Of a stretch of DNA of 64,000 bases, positions 37,738 to 45,959 are shown piece after piece; positions within the stretch are counted from its first letter, which is position 1, and each line of letters begins with the position of its first letter. Below the pieces are notes generated by a model. That model was not told the origin of the DNA, did not search any database, and saw only the letters and a list, made by a program, of their open reading frames with translations. The position numbers were made by a program, and so were the translations under genes. This DNA comes from Clostridium magnum DSM 2767 (GTDB taxonomy: Bacteria > Bacillota > Clostridia > Clostridiales > Clostridiaceae): contig NZ_LWAE01000005.1 of NCBI RefSeq assembly GCF_001623875.1, positions 124,001 through 188,000 on the forward strand. Direction: 5' to 3'.

Positions 37738-39315
37738 ATGGTAAAAAGAAGAAAATGGTTACTAGGAGCATTGGCATTAATTATGTCAACATCTTTATTT
37801 TTTACAGGATGTGAAACTTATAAAGTTGCAAGCAAAACAATTCAAGTAAATACCTTCGAAGGAAAGAAGAATCCTAAATATGTTTTCCTATTTATAGGGG
37901 ATGGAATGGCGCTGCCGCAAATAAACTCTGCGGAAATTTATTTAGCAAATCAAAAGGATAACAAAAGTCCTAGCATTCAAAAGCTTAATTTTACACAGTT
38001 CCCTTCACAGGGGATGGCTACTACTTATGCTGCAGATACATTTATAACAGATTCAGCCTCTGCAGGAACGGCAATAGCTACAGGACATAAGACTAATGAC
38101 GGTGTTATAAATATGGATCCAGCAAAAAAGGAGAAATATACTTCTATGGCGGAATTGGCAAAGAAAAAAGGAATGAAGGTTGGAGTAGTTTCTTCTGTTT
38201 CTATTGATCATGCAACACCAGCGGTATTTTATGCACATAATGAATCAAGAAACAATTATTATGATATATCACTGGAGCTTAGCAAAAGTAATTTTGACTA
38301 TTTTGCTGGTGGCGGTCTAAAACAGCCAACGGGAAAAGATAAAGATAAACCTGATGCATATGCTGAAGCAGAGAAAAATGGATATAAAGTAGTAAAGGAC
38401 AAGGCTTCCTTTGAAAAACTTGATAGTAAATCAGGAAAGGTTTTTGCTGTAAGTCCAAAACTTGATGCTGATAAAGCACTGCCTTTTGCTATAAATAAAG
38501 ATAAGGAAACTATTACCCTTGCAGATTTTACTAAAAAGGGTATAGATCTTTTAGAGAATGAAAAAGGATTCTTTATGATGGTGGAAGGCGGAAAGGTTGA
38601 CTGGGCTGGTCACGCTAATGATGCCGCTTCATCCATTCATGAAACTATAGATTTTGATGGAGCTGTGAAGGAAGCAATAGATTTTTACAACAAACATCCA
38701 GATGACACTCTAATAGTTACTACTGCTGACCATGAAACTGGTGGATTTACAATAGGTTTTGCAGGAACAGGTTATAGCACCTTCTTTAAAAGGATAGCAA
38801 ATCAAAACATATCCTATGATGAGTTTACTAAGAAAGTAGAAGAATATAAAAAAGCTGGACATACACCTGATAACGCTAAACTTGAAGATTTGCTCCCTCT
38901 AATTAAAGAACAGTATGGACTAGAGGCTATGGATACAGCAAAGTATAATGAATTATACAAAATAGCTTCTGATGAGAAAAATGCTGGTGCTAAGGAAGCG
39001 GAAGAAAAAATAGCCATGGCACTTAGTCCAAAAGACTTAGAGGATTTGATGGCAGCCTTAAAACAAAGTATGCTTGATAAAAAAGATAGAGCAGCAGATG
39101 AACAGTCAAAATTATTATATGGAGGCTATGACCCATTAACTATGGCTTTAACACATATAATGGATCACAAAGCTGGTATAGGTTTTACTACTTATTCTCA
39201 CACTGGTATACCTGTTCCAGTATTTGCAAAAGGCATAGGTGAAGAAATGTTTGAAGGATATTATGACAACACAGATTTATTTGAAAAGCTAACTTCAATA
39301 ATGGGAGTATCATAA
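37738..39315 (+). CDS. phoA: Alkaline phosphatase, lipoprotein
   Basis: Phosphate-scavenging enzyme outside the membrane. The signal peptide ends in lipobox LFFTGC. Catalytic motifs: FLFIGDGMALPQ (metal Asp), ITDSASAGTAIATGHKTNDG with the Ser nucleophile, MVEGGKVDWAGHAND, VTTADHETGG and the C-terminal YSHTGIPVPVF. 525 residues is within the family range; an extra helical stretch lies at about 380-450. A Pho box lies upstream. GGGGGT precedes the ATG. Its stop codon is directly followed by a long palindromic element. Confidence 0.94.
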   Translation: MVKRRKWLLGALALIMSTSLFFTGCETYKVASKTIQVNTFEGKKNPKYVFLFIGDGMALPQINSAEIYLANQKDNKSPSIQKLNFTQFPSQGMATTYAADTFITDSASAGTAIATGHKTNDGVINMDPAKKEKYTSMAELAKKKGMKVGVVSSVSIDHATPAVFYAHNESRNNYYDISLELSKSNFDYFAGGGLKQPTGKDKDKPDAYAEAEKNGYKVVKDKASFEKLDSKSGKVFAVSPKLDADKALPFAINKDKETITLADFTKKGIDLLENEKGFFMMVEGGKVDWAGHANDAASSIHETIDFDGAVKEAIDFYNKHPDDTLIVTTADHETGGFTIGFAGTGYSTFFKRIANQNISYDEFTKKVEEYKKAGHTPDNAKLEDLLPLIKEQYGLEAMDTAKYNELYKIASDEKNAGAKEAEEKIAMALSPKDLEDLMAALKQSMLDKKDRAADEQSKLLYGGYDPLTMALTHIMDHKAGIGFTTYSHTGIPVPVFAKGIGEEMFEGYYDNTDLFEKLTSIMGVS

Positions 39316-39574
39316 ATAGGGTTTCTAGACTGAAAGTTAACTTATCCTGCGAGACATACTACCAATCTTCAGCACGTTAAATATTTCTAATCAGTCTAAA
39401 GTTCAGGATTTGTGAAAAATTAAGAACCTTTGATAACTCGCTATGCTCAAACAATCTAAGGTTCTAAATTTTTCAAAAATCCTTCACTAAGACTGATTAA
39501 AAATATTTAAATGTGCTTTTAGATTTGGTAGTATATCTCTCCGTATAAGCTAACTTTCCAATCAGAAATCCTAT
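39316..39574. repeat. 259-bp palindromic (MITE-like) element
   Basis: The left half beginning ATAGGGTTTCTAGACTG and the right half ending AATCAGAAATCCTAT are imperfect inverted copies over the whole length. Matching inner blocks include ACATACTACCAA/TTGGTAGTATAT, AATCAGTCT/AGACTGATT and GAACCT/AGGTTC. Centre near 39445. It holds no gene. It starts on the base after the phosphatase stop. It may be a miniature inverted-repeat transposable element that also acts as a terminator. Confidence 0.75.
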
Positions 39575-39609
39575 AAACATAATATAATAAGTTTGAGGAA
39601 GGTTTATAT

Positions 39610-40764
39610 ATGCTGAAAATCGTACGAAAAAGGGAGAATATTTTTATTATAATATTATTAATGATAATACTCATACTTTTTTTCATTCCAACGGATTTTG
39701 AACGTAAAAATAATAATAGTCTAAGGGCAAAAGCTGAGGTAATCTCTGTTGATAATTCTCAATTAGAACAAAGAGGTATCGTAAAGACTGGGGTTCAAGC
39801 TGTTAAATTGAGAATATTGAATGGAGAGTTTAAGGGGAAGGAATTTACTTCACCAAACAATCTAAGAGGTCAGCTTGAACTTGATAAAATGTTTAGTGCT
39901 AAAGATAAAGCTTTTGTTGTAATAGACCATATAGGTAATAGGGTTACTGCTGTAAATATTATAGATCACTATAGACTTAACATTGAACTAATTTTATTTA
40001 TTGTATTTATAGTACTATTAGTAGTTTTTGCAGGCTGGACAGGTGTAAAATCAGTTTTTTCCTTTATTTTCACAGTACTTATGATATGGAAGGTACTAAT
40101 ACCTTTTTTCCTCAAAGGTTGGAATCCTATTTTTGTTTCACTTATAGTTGTTTCTGTATTAATAGGTGTTACAACTTTCTTGGTTGCTGGCATTAATAAA
40201 AAGGCTTTAGTTTCATTTTTGGGTTCTATTTCAGGGATTCTAATTACCTGCATATTTGCTTTAATCTTCGGAAACGCTTTTAAAATTCATGGGGCAGTAG
40301 TTTCTTTTTCTGAAACTTTACTTTATTCAGGCTATGCCTATCTTGATCTAACTAAAATATTTATTTCCGGAATTTTTATAGCTTCATCTGGTGCACTGAT
40401 GGATGTTACAATGGATATTTCTACAGCGGTGTACGAGGTTGTGATAAATAAACCAGATATAACAAGAAAAGAAGCCATAAAAAGTGGTTTTTCAGTTGCT
40501 AAGGCTGTAGTTGGTACTATGACAACTACGTTGCTACTTGCCTATTCTGGTGGATATACTGCAATGCTTATGGTATTTATGGCTCAAGGTACTCCAATAA
40601 TGAATATTTTAAACATGTCATATGTTTCCGCTGAAATACTGCACACTATAGTTGGTAGCTTTGGTCTTGTTTTGGTAGCTCCACTTACTGCGGTATTAGC
40701 AGGAGTGTTTTTTACTAATTCTGAATATGTAAATAAGCTTGTAGGAAAAGAAAGTGTTTCATAA
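39610..40764 (+). CDS. YibE/F-family membrane protein
   Basis: 384 residues. One N-terminal span, a small extracytoplasmic beta-rich domain (about 40-125, KAEVISVDNSQLEQRG, GEFKGKEFTSPNN), then seven or eight membrane spans. The conserved polar stretch ISSGALMDVTMDISTA-type is visible as SSGALMDVTMDISTAVYEV, typical of YibE/F proteins. Function of this family is not established; transport is presumed. GAGGAAGG precedes the ATG. It sits between two Pho-box genes but has no Pho box itself. Confidence 0.85.
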   Translation: MLKIVRKRENIFIIILLMIILILFFIPTDFERKNNNSLRAKAEVISVDNSQLEQRGIVKTGVQAVKLRILNGEFKGKEFTSPNNLRGQLELDKMFSAKDKAFVVIDHIGNRVTAVNIIDHYRLNIELILFIVFIVLLVVFAGWTGVKSVFSFIFTVLMIWKVLIPFFLKGWNPIFVSLIVVSVLIGVTTFLVAGINKKALVSFLGSISGILITCIFALIFGNAFKIHGAVVSFSETLLYSGYAYLDLTKIFISGIFIASSGALMDVTMDISTAVYEVVINKPDITRKEAIKSGFSVAKAVVGTMTTTLLLAYSGGYTAMLMVFMAQGTPIMNILNMSYVSAEILHTIVGSFGLVLVAPLTAVLAGVFFTNSEYVNKLVGKESVS

Positions 40765-40787
40765 TTCTTAGGATAACAAAATGTTTG

Positions 40788-40838
40788 ATACGTTGGTAGG
40801 AAAGATAGAGATTTTTGACCCAACGTATTTTCTTTTTT
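40788..40838 (+). terminator. Rho-independent terminator
   Basis: ATACGTTGG pairs with CCAACGTAT and TTTTCTTTTTT follows; ends the YibE/F transcript right before the next Pho box. Confidence 0.8.
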
Positions 40839-40840
40839 AA

Positions 40841-40879
40841 TTAAAGTTAAATTAACAATACTTTAAAATGTTCTTAAAG
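40841..40879 (+). promoter_or_regulatory. Pho box of the PAP2 phosphatase gene
   Basis: TTAAAG at 40841, TTAACA at 40852, TTAAAA at 40863 and TTAAAG at 40874, exactly every 11 bases, 40 bases before the start codon. The match to TTAACA is looser than in the other arrays, and the region is AT-rich. Confidence 0.6.
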
Positions 40880-40918
40880 ATAAACATATAAAATGTAGTT
40901 AAAGGGGGAGGATGACGT

Positions 40919-41440
40919 ATGAATATATTAAATTATATACGGCATGGCGATACATTTCTACTTAAGAGAATCAACACGTCACTAAAGTGTAAATCTTTAG
41001 ATATTATTATGACGCTAGCTACTTATTTAGCATCTAACTTCTCATTAATTACATTTTGTCTATTTACTGAATTAAATCCAAATCCTTTTATTCGTTTACT
41101 TGGAGTAAAGTGCACAGTTTCACTAATGTTAAGTACCGTTGTTGCTCAAATATTTAAAAGGGCTGTAAACAGAATCAGACCATTTTTAATAGTAAATGAC
41201 CTCAATATAAAAAAGATTGGAATAGATAAATATTCCTTTCCTTCAGGGCACACAACAGCAGCTTTCAGCATTGCCGTTATGATTTCATTGTTCTATCCCG
41301 ATGTAATCTTTCTATTAATGCCATTAGCTTCTCTTATTGGTATATCCAGAATTTATTTAGGAGTACATTATCCTTCTGATGTATTTGCAGGCGCAATTTT
41401 AGGAACACTATCTTCTTTCTTAGTTTTTTATATAATCTAA
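40919..41440 (+). CDS. PAP2-family phosphatase (undecaprenyl-diphosphatase-like)
   Basis: 173-residue membrane protein with five or six spans. All three motifs of the lipid phosphatase family are present: KRAVNRIRPF, FPSGHTTAAF and SRIYLGVHYPSDV. This size suits BcrC-type undecaprenyl pyrophosphate or phosphatidylglycerol phosphate phosphatases that release phosphate outside the membrane. AAAGGGGGAGGATG lies upstream. The Pho-like box suggests induction under phosphate limitation. Confidence 0.9.
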   Translation: MNILNYIRHGDTFLLKRINTSLKCKSLDIIMTLATYLASNFSLITFCLFTELNPNPFIRLLGVKCTVSLMLSTVVAQIFKRAVNRIRPFLIVNDLNIKKIGIDKYSFPSGHTTAAFSIAVMISLFYPDVIFLLMPLASLIGISRIYLGVHYPSDVFAGAILGTLSSFLVFYII

Positions 41441-41506
41441 ATTACAGTAAAGTTCAGACTGGTTTAAAAGTGTATTATTCTTAAAATTTTAGAAGAGGAA
41501 AGGTGA

Positions 41507-41755
41507 ATGGAAATGTTTGATTATAGCAAACAAAGATATTTAATTATTAATATGATTTTGATGACAATTTTATTTACAACTACAATTGCTAATGCAGCTT
41601 ATAATTCTAATTACAACTTAGAACAGCGAAATAATATTTATAGCAGATTTATTACCTTTATTAATTTAGAACAAACTCCTGACCAAATAGCAAGAAACTC
41701 TGAAACTGCTATAATTAATTCTATTATAGAACAAAGTAAAGTTAGTAAAAAATAA
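41507..41755 (+). CDS. Small exported or membrane-anchored protein, unknown
   Basis: 82 residues. One hydrophobic segment (about 12-30, IINMILMTILFTTTIANAA) ends in an Ala-rich signal-peptidase-like site. The remainder is polar and Asn-rich (NSNYNLEQRNNIYSRF, SETAIINSII). GAGGAAAGGTG precedes; a start two codons later (41513) fits spacing better. No family recognised. It may be co-transcribed with PAP2 upstream and the nucleotidase downstream, 21 bases away. Confidence 0.6.
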   Translation: MEMFDYSKQRYLIINMILMTILFTTTIANAAYNSNYNLEQRNNIYSRFITFINLEQTPDQIARNSETAIINSIIEQSKVSKK

Positions 41756-41776
41756 AATTAAAGGTTGGTGTTAAAA

Positions 41777-42358
41777 ATGAAAAATCTCAATATATGTATT
41801 GATATTGACGGAACAATTACAGATCCATATTTTTGGTTAAATATTGCAAATAAATATTTTAATAAAAATGTAACCATTGATAAAGTAACAGAGTATGAAA
41901 TTGATAAAGTTATGGGAATAACTAGGGAAGAGTATTATAACTTTTATAATAAAAGTAAATTTGAAATGCATAATGACGAAGTAAGGTTGAGAGAAAATGC
42001 TAGAGAAATAATAGCAGAGTTAATAAAGACAAACAATATATATTTTGTTACAGCTAGAGATAAAGATTTAAAAATACTTACTTACTCGTACTTAAATAAC
42101 AATAATATTCCTTATGATGATGTTTTTGTTTTAGGAACACATTATAAGGTAAATACAGCTAAAGAGCTTAAATGTGATATATTTATAGAAGATTGTTATT
42201 CAAATGCCCTGCAGTTATCAGAAAATGGCTTTAAGGTATTGCTTATAGATACTAATTATAATAGGAAACCCTTAAATAAAAATATAATTAGAGTTTTTAA
42301 TTGGAATGAAATATATGAAATAATAAAAGAGATGCCATTATGCAGAAAGGCTATATAA
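41777..42358 (+). CDS. HAD-family 5'-nucleotidase (YqfW/NT5C type)
   Basis: About 193 residues. The HAD nucleophile motif is ICIDIDGTITDPYFW near the N-terminus, a conserved Thr/Arg region is YFVTARDKD, and the acidic metal site is IFIEDCYSNA. These fit the 5'(3')-deoxyribonucleotidase type C group that removes phosphate from nucleotides. ATG at 41777 is chosen with AAGGTTGG before it; a TTG four codons earlier overlaps that site. The terminator stem overlaps its last codons. Confidence 0.85.
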   Translation: MKNLNICIDIDGTITDPYFWLNIANKYFNKNVTIDKVTEYEIDKVMGITREEYYNFYNKSKFEMHNDEVRLRENAREIIAELIKTNNIYFVTARDKDLKILTYSYLNNNNIPYDDVFVLGTHYKVNTAKELKCDIFIEDCYSNALQLSENGFKVLLIDTNYNRKPLNKNIIRVFNWNEIYEIIKEMPLCRKAI

Positions 42359-42379
42359 TGGCATCTCTTTCTTAATTTT
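42328..42379 (+). terminator. Terminator overlapping the nucleotidase gene end
   Basis: AGAGATGCCATTAT pairs with ATAATGGCATCTCT and TTTCTT follows; the 5' arm encodes the last residues of the nucleotidase. Confidence 0.82.
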
Positions 42380-42424
42380 TGATTAAATTTAAACAATAGC
42401 TGCTGAAAAAAGTTAAAAGAAATA

Positions 42425-42667
42425 TTAGTTCTTTAAACATTTCAGTAGGTTATAATGTGCAGAAGTATCATTTTTCCCTTCATCAATAAAAATACGATAT
42501 AATATCCTATCATTAATTAAAGTTTGTACAAATACACCATTTGAAGAAATTGTATATTGCTTATCTTCAAATTCAAATACGCTATTATTAGATTTGATAG
42601 TTTCAATCATAATTTTATCAAACACCTTAATTTTCTTTAAAAAATTTTCTTCAGAACTAATTATCAT
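42425..42667 (-). CDS. Unknown 80-residue protein behind a Pho box
   Basis: A small soluble protein: FLKKIKVFDKIMIETIK, then a predicted beta sheet region (FEFEDKQYTISSNGVF, RILYRIFIDEG) and a C-terminal helix with one Cys. No family recognised. AAGGGGAGATG precedes the ATG. TTAACA repeats on the same strand, 110-125 bases upstream, suggest phosphate control. It stands alone, convergent with the nucleotidase gene. Confidence 0.65.
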   Translation of the reverse strand: MIISSEENFLKKIKVFDKIMIETIKSNNSVFEFEDKQYTISSNGVFVQTLINDRILYRIFIDEGKNDTSAHYNLLKCLKN

Positions 42668-42753
42668 AATAACATCTCCCCTTGTAGTAACTTAGATTTT
42701 GTTAATAAACATTTTAGTTGTAAAAATAACAATGAATATTTGAAACCGTTTAT

Positions 42754-42792
42754 ATAACTAATATAGCAAAGTAATGTTAAGTTGATGTTAAC
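42754..42792 (-). promoter_or_regulatory. Pho box of the 80-residue protein gene
   Basis: Read on the minus strand: TTAACA (42792-42787), TTAACA (42781-42776), TTGCTA (42770-42765) and GTTATA (42759-42754), each 11 bases apart. The first two are perfect consensus hexamers. The rest of the 302-base gap up to 42969 shows no gene. Confidence 0.65.
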
Positions 42793-42969
42793 TATTGTGA
42801 TTTTATTTAAATTTTTAACTTAATTACCAAAAATATTAGAATAATCAACTAATATCCAGTTAGTTATTATTTTACAAAATGCTAATAGAAACTAAATATA
42901 GGCTATACAATGAAATGTTAATGTAAAAATGTAAAATCTATAAATTTATTTTAGGGGAAACACTCCAGT

Positions 42970-43428
42970 TTAGCTTAGATTAGGACCTTCAATGTCATAG
43001 TCAGAAAAAGTGCCCCAATTTTCTACTCTATTAAATTCAGAATTTGTTGATATAAAGTAAACTATTATAGGAGCATAATTTAATTCAGGGTGTGCACTAA
43101 AAAATTCTCTATCACCATATCTGATGGCTTCTAAGGCAAGGGGCAGTTCACGTCTGAAAATGTAATTTCGTATAGCTATTGCTCCTGGACCATCCACATG
43201 TAAATATACATAATAGAAGTATCGATTCATAGCCTTAAACCATTCACCAAGAACTTCATCTCTCATGGCATTAGTTTTATCATAAGCATATGTTAAGCCT
43301 ATAGTTAAAAAAAGTTCTGCAGTTATATCAGAATGAGTAAGTGTATAGCGCCTAGGAATAATAGGGTCTGTAGTAGTAACACCATCTCTAAATTCCACTG
43401 AAAGTTTTTCAGGGTTAAGTCTGCTCAT
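42970..43428 (-). CDS. Staygreen-family protein
   Basis: 152 residues. It begins SRLNPEKLSVEFRDGV and contains PIIPRRYTLTHSDITAELFL, AMRDEVLGEW and NYAPIIVYF, which I recognise as the Staygreen domain (plant SGR Mg-dechelatase and bacterial homologues). In plants it removes Mg from chlorophyll a. A non-photosynthetic Clostridium has no chlorophyll, so the substrate here is unknown; another metal tetrapyrrole is a guess. Single gene with ACAGGAGTGG upstream. Confidence 0.8.
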   Translation of the reverse strand: MSRLNPEKLSVEFRDGVTTTDPIIPRRYTLTHSDITAELFLTIGLTYAYDKTNAMRDEVLGEWFKAMNRYFYYVYLHVDGPGAIAIRNYIFRRELPLALEAIRYGDREFFSAHPELNYAPIIVYFISTNSEFNRVENWGTFSDYDIEGPNLS

Positions 43429-43534
43429 TTAATCCACTCCTGTATAGTATTCTAATAAAAATATTATATGATAGTTAAAATGATACGGTGACTTCAGCAA
43501 AAACTCTTTTAGAGATATAGCTTTAATAGGTGTA

Positions 43535-43627
43535 AAATCAGGTGGGGTCAAAAGGCTAAATGGAATTTAACGATGAAAGGCCTAGGTCGTAGACAAAACC
43601 CCATCTGATTTAAGTTTTACTTCATAG
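43535..43627. repeat. Inverted-repeat element, copy 1
   Basis: AAATCAGGTGGGGT (43535) pairs with ACCCCATCTGATTT (43598) across a 49-base insert, followed by AAGTTTTACTTCAT. The right arm and tail recur almost unchanged at 45850-45876, so this is a repeat family. It lies just 3' of the ketopantoate-reductase-type gene. Confidence 0.65.
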
Positions 43628-43680
43628 AGCAATAAGCATAATATTATCAGCTGCTAAGGTACAATAATAATTTGGAAAGT

Positions 43681-44598
43681 TTAGTACATACTTTCTAAAT
43701 ATTTAATTCTTTCGTAGAGTTTTTTATTTACAGGTGTTGGAACGTCATACTTTTTACCTAATTCCAATACCGTCCCTGCAAATAGATCTACCTCACTATA
43801 GCGTTTTGCTTCTAGGTCTTGTCGCATTGATGGTTTTCCATTTGGACTTAATTTGTCTAATACCTTCAGCCAATAATCCAGATCTTCCTCCGTCAAATTA
43901 ATTCCTTCCTCCTCAGACAAAGAGATAACCTCTCGCATGGCTGAAATCATAGTATCTCTTGCTTCGCCTTCAATTTGAATTTCACCATAGTTGCTTTCAT
44001 ATATTGCAACGGTTTGATTTACACCAACGTTTAACATGAACTTACCCCACAGCCTTTTATACATATCAGTTTCAGCCTCAAAAGGTACTTCCGTGCCCTT
44101 AAAAAAATCTGCAACAACCGTTACCTTTTCAGTCAGAATGCCAGGTTTACGTTCTCCAAAGCATATCATTCCCATGTGATCATAAGTTAATTTATTCCCA
44201 ACCTTAACTGCATCCATGCCCTGTGCCACTGAATATAGCATTTTTTCCATACCATAAGTTTGTCCGATTAATTCTTCACTTGTAATCCCATTAAGTAAAG
44301 ATAAAATAATAGTTTTATCTCCTATATGATTCTTTACAGCTTCAATAGATTCCTTTAAGTTATTAAATTTTACTGCAAAAATAACCAGGTCTGCCGGAGT
44401 GCATATATCTTCTGGTGTAACATAATTGAAATTGCAGCGTTCATCGTTGCAATATAAATAGTTATTTTCATATTTTGTTATTCTATTTTTATCTGCAATG
44501 ATTCTTAAATCTTCCTTAGCCAGTTTCTTAGATAAATGATGCCCAAATAATATTCCCAATGCTCCTAATCCAATAATTGATACAGTTTTTATTTCCAA
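43681..44598 (-). CDS. 2-dehydropantoate 2-reductase family protein
   Basis: NADPH-dependent ketopantoate-reductase-type oxidoreductase, about 305 residues. It has Rossmann start SIIGLGALGILFGHHL, FAVKFNNLKESIEA, ILSLLNGITSEE with the Asn region, and the C-terminal domain with KLWGKFMLNVGVNQT (catalytic Lys/Asn) and SMRQDLEAKRYSEVD. TTG at 44598 is chosen with AAAGGGAG upstream; a GTG at 44610 directly abuts that site. No pantothenate genes are nearby, so a different 2-oxo acid substrate is possible. Confidence 0.85.
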   Translation of the reverse strand: MEIKTVSIIGLGALGILFGHHLSKKLAKEDLRIIADKNRITKYENNYLYCNDERCNFNYVTPEDICTPADLVIFAVKFNNLKESIEAVKNHIGDKTIILSLLNGITSEELIGQTYGMEKMLYSVAQGMDAVKVGNKLTYDHMGMICFGERKPGILTEKVTVVADFFKGTEVPFEAETDMYKRLWGKFMLNVGVNQTVAIYESNYGEIQIEGEARDTMISAMREVISLSEEEGINLTEEDLDYWLKVLDKLSPNGKPSMRQDLEAKRYSEVDLFAGTVLELGKKYDVPTPVNKKLYERIKYLESMY

Positions 44599-44610
44599 AT
44601 TCTTTTCCAC

Positions 44611-44913
44611 TCCCTTTATTATAATAATAAATAATTAAGTTTCATGATGCAGTTGCATAATTGTAATATATTTCTATTATAGCTAGGCTAGTTGGTTAGG
44701 TCAAATCTTATATGCTTCATTGATTAATATTTAGCATCTTTTCTTAAAAATAAAGAAATGGTCTTAGAACACTAACTATTATGAGAAATTTATTGTATAA
44801 TAAAAAAATGGGATTTATAAAGGAAAGGGGAAACAGGAGGTTCAAGAAATAACCAATAGATATTGCATATATTTTTAAAAGTGAAAAATAAGTGTAGAAA
44901 AGGGGGAGATTAA
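44611..44913. other. Divergent intergenic region
   Basis: About 300 bases between the reductase and rarD. A TATAAT at 44796-44801 could be the rarD -10 element, but its -35 is poor. GGGGAAACAGGAGG at 44827-44840 precedes no credible gene. Nothing else seen. Confidence 0.4.
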
Positions 44914-45816
44914 ATGAGTAACGAAAAAAACGCTGGTTTAATATATGCTGTTGCTGCATATGTATTATGGGGAATCTTGCCTATATACTGGAAGTTGATA
45001 AATAGTGTATTTTCAATAGAGATTTTGTCTAATCGTATTGTGTGGGCCTTTGTATTCACGGTTGCAGTTGTTGCAGTAACTAAACAATGGGGAGAGTTGA
45101 AACGTATAGCGAAGGATAGGAAACAAATGCTTTATATCTTTATTGCATCAATTCTCATTGCCGTTAACTGGGGATTATATATTTGGGCTGTTAACTCAGA
45201 TAAGATTGTAGATGCAAGCCTAGGTTATTATATTAATCCATTATTCGCAGTGGCTTTGGGAGTGTTGATTTTCAAGGAAAAGCTCAGTCTTTGGCAAGGA
45301 ATTGCGCTTTCTATTGCTTCTATTGGTGTCATAATCAAAACCTTACAATATGGTAGAATTCCGTGGATTTCCTTAGGGTTAGCTATTTCCTTTGGATTAT
45401 ATGGTGCAATAAAGAAGTCCGTTAAGGCTAATTCTATAGTTGGACTAACTCTTGAAACAACTATGCTTACCCCTATTGCTCTAGGATACATAGGACTAAG
45501 GCATTTTAGCGGAGTGGGTGCTTTTGGGACAGAAGGTGCAGTAGTTATTTTTCTACTTATGGGATCTGGTGTAGTTACAGCTATTCCGCTGCTACTTTTT
45601 TCAAGTGGAGCCAAAAGGTTACCTATGTCAGTGCTTGGCTTTACTCAATACATTTCACCAACCATAAGTCTGCTTATTGGAATTTTTGTGTATCATGAAG
45701 GATTCACAGTTATGGATATGGTAAGCTTTGGTTTTATATGGGCGGCACTAGCTGTATATTCCTTTTCACAAATGGGGTTTGCTAAAGGCCTAAAGGATGT
45801 AGAACAGTGTAGTTGA
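44914..45816 (+). CDS. rarD: RarD-type EamA-family transporter
   Basis: 300 residues with ten membrane spans, in two EamA halves. The RarD signature is present: AAYVLWGILPIYWKL at the start, NWGLYIWAVNSDKIVDASL, and GYYINPLFAVALGV. Members of this family are presumed drug/metabolite exporters. AAAGGGGGAG precedes the ATG. The stop codon lies in the first bases of a repeat element that provides a terminator-like stem. Confidence 0.9.
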   Translation: MSNEKNAGLIYAVAAYVLWGILPIYWKLINSVFSIEILSNRIVWAFVFTVAVVAVTKQWGELKRIAKDRKQMLYIFIASILIAVNWGLYIWAVNSDKIVDASLGYYINPLFAVALGVLIFKEKLSLWQGIALSIASIGVIIKTLQYGRIPWISLGLAISFGLYGAIKKSVKANSIVGLTLETTMLTPIALGYIGLRHFSGVGAFGTEGAVVIFLLMGSGVVTAIPLLLFSSGAKRLPMSVLGFTQYISPTISLLIGIFVYHEGFTVMDMVSFGFIWAALAVYSFSQMGFAKGLKDVEQCS

Positions 45817-45875
45817 AGCAAAATCTTAATTCAGATGGGGACTCTTTTACCCCATCTGATTCGAGTTTTACTTCA
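45814..45875. repeat. Inverted-repeat element, copy 2
   Basis: TGAAGCAAAA...TCAGATGGGG and CCCCATCTGA...TTTTACTTCA form one long palindrome with a nine-base loop (ACTCTTTTA). The right arm matches copy 1 at 43598-43624 with two differences. The first three bases are the rarD stop codon. Confidence 0.7.
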
Positions 45876-45903
45876 TCCAAGCGCAAAAATAGAGGGTAAC
45901 AAT

Positions 45904-45947
45904 AAAAAACTAGCAGTTAATTAAGGTTATTAGCTGTTAGTTTTTTA
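45904..45947. terminator. Bidirectional terminator
   Basis: AAAAAACTAGCAGTTAAT pairs with ATTAGCTGTTAGTTTTTT; T runs on both strands serve rarD and the PAS-GGDEF-EAL gene. Confidence 0.82.
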
Positions 45948-45959
45948 CCAATTATATTT

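Noticed and set aside
39316..39574. Insertion sequence remnant
   Set aside because: No transposase-like coding content in any frame; only the palindrome is supported.
43549..43597. A structured regulatory RNA in the loop of repeat copy 1
   Set aside because: A GGCCT-containing stretch can fold locally, but there is no match to a riboswitch class I know and no expression platform.
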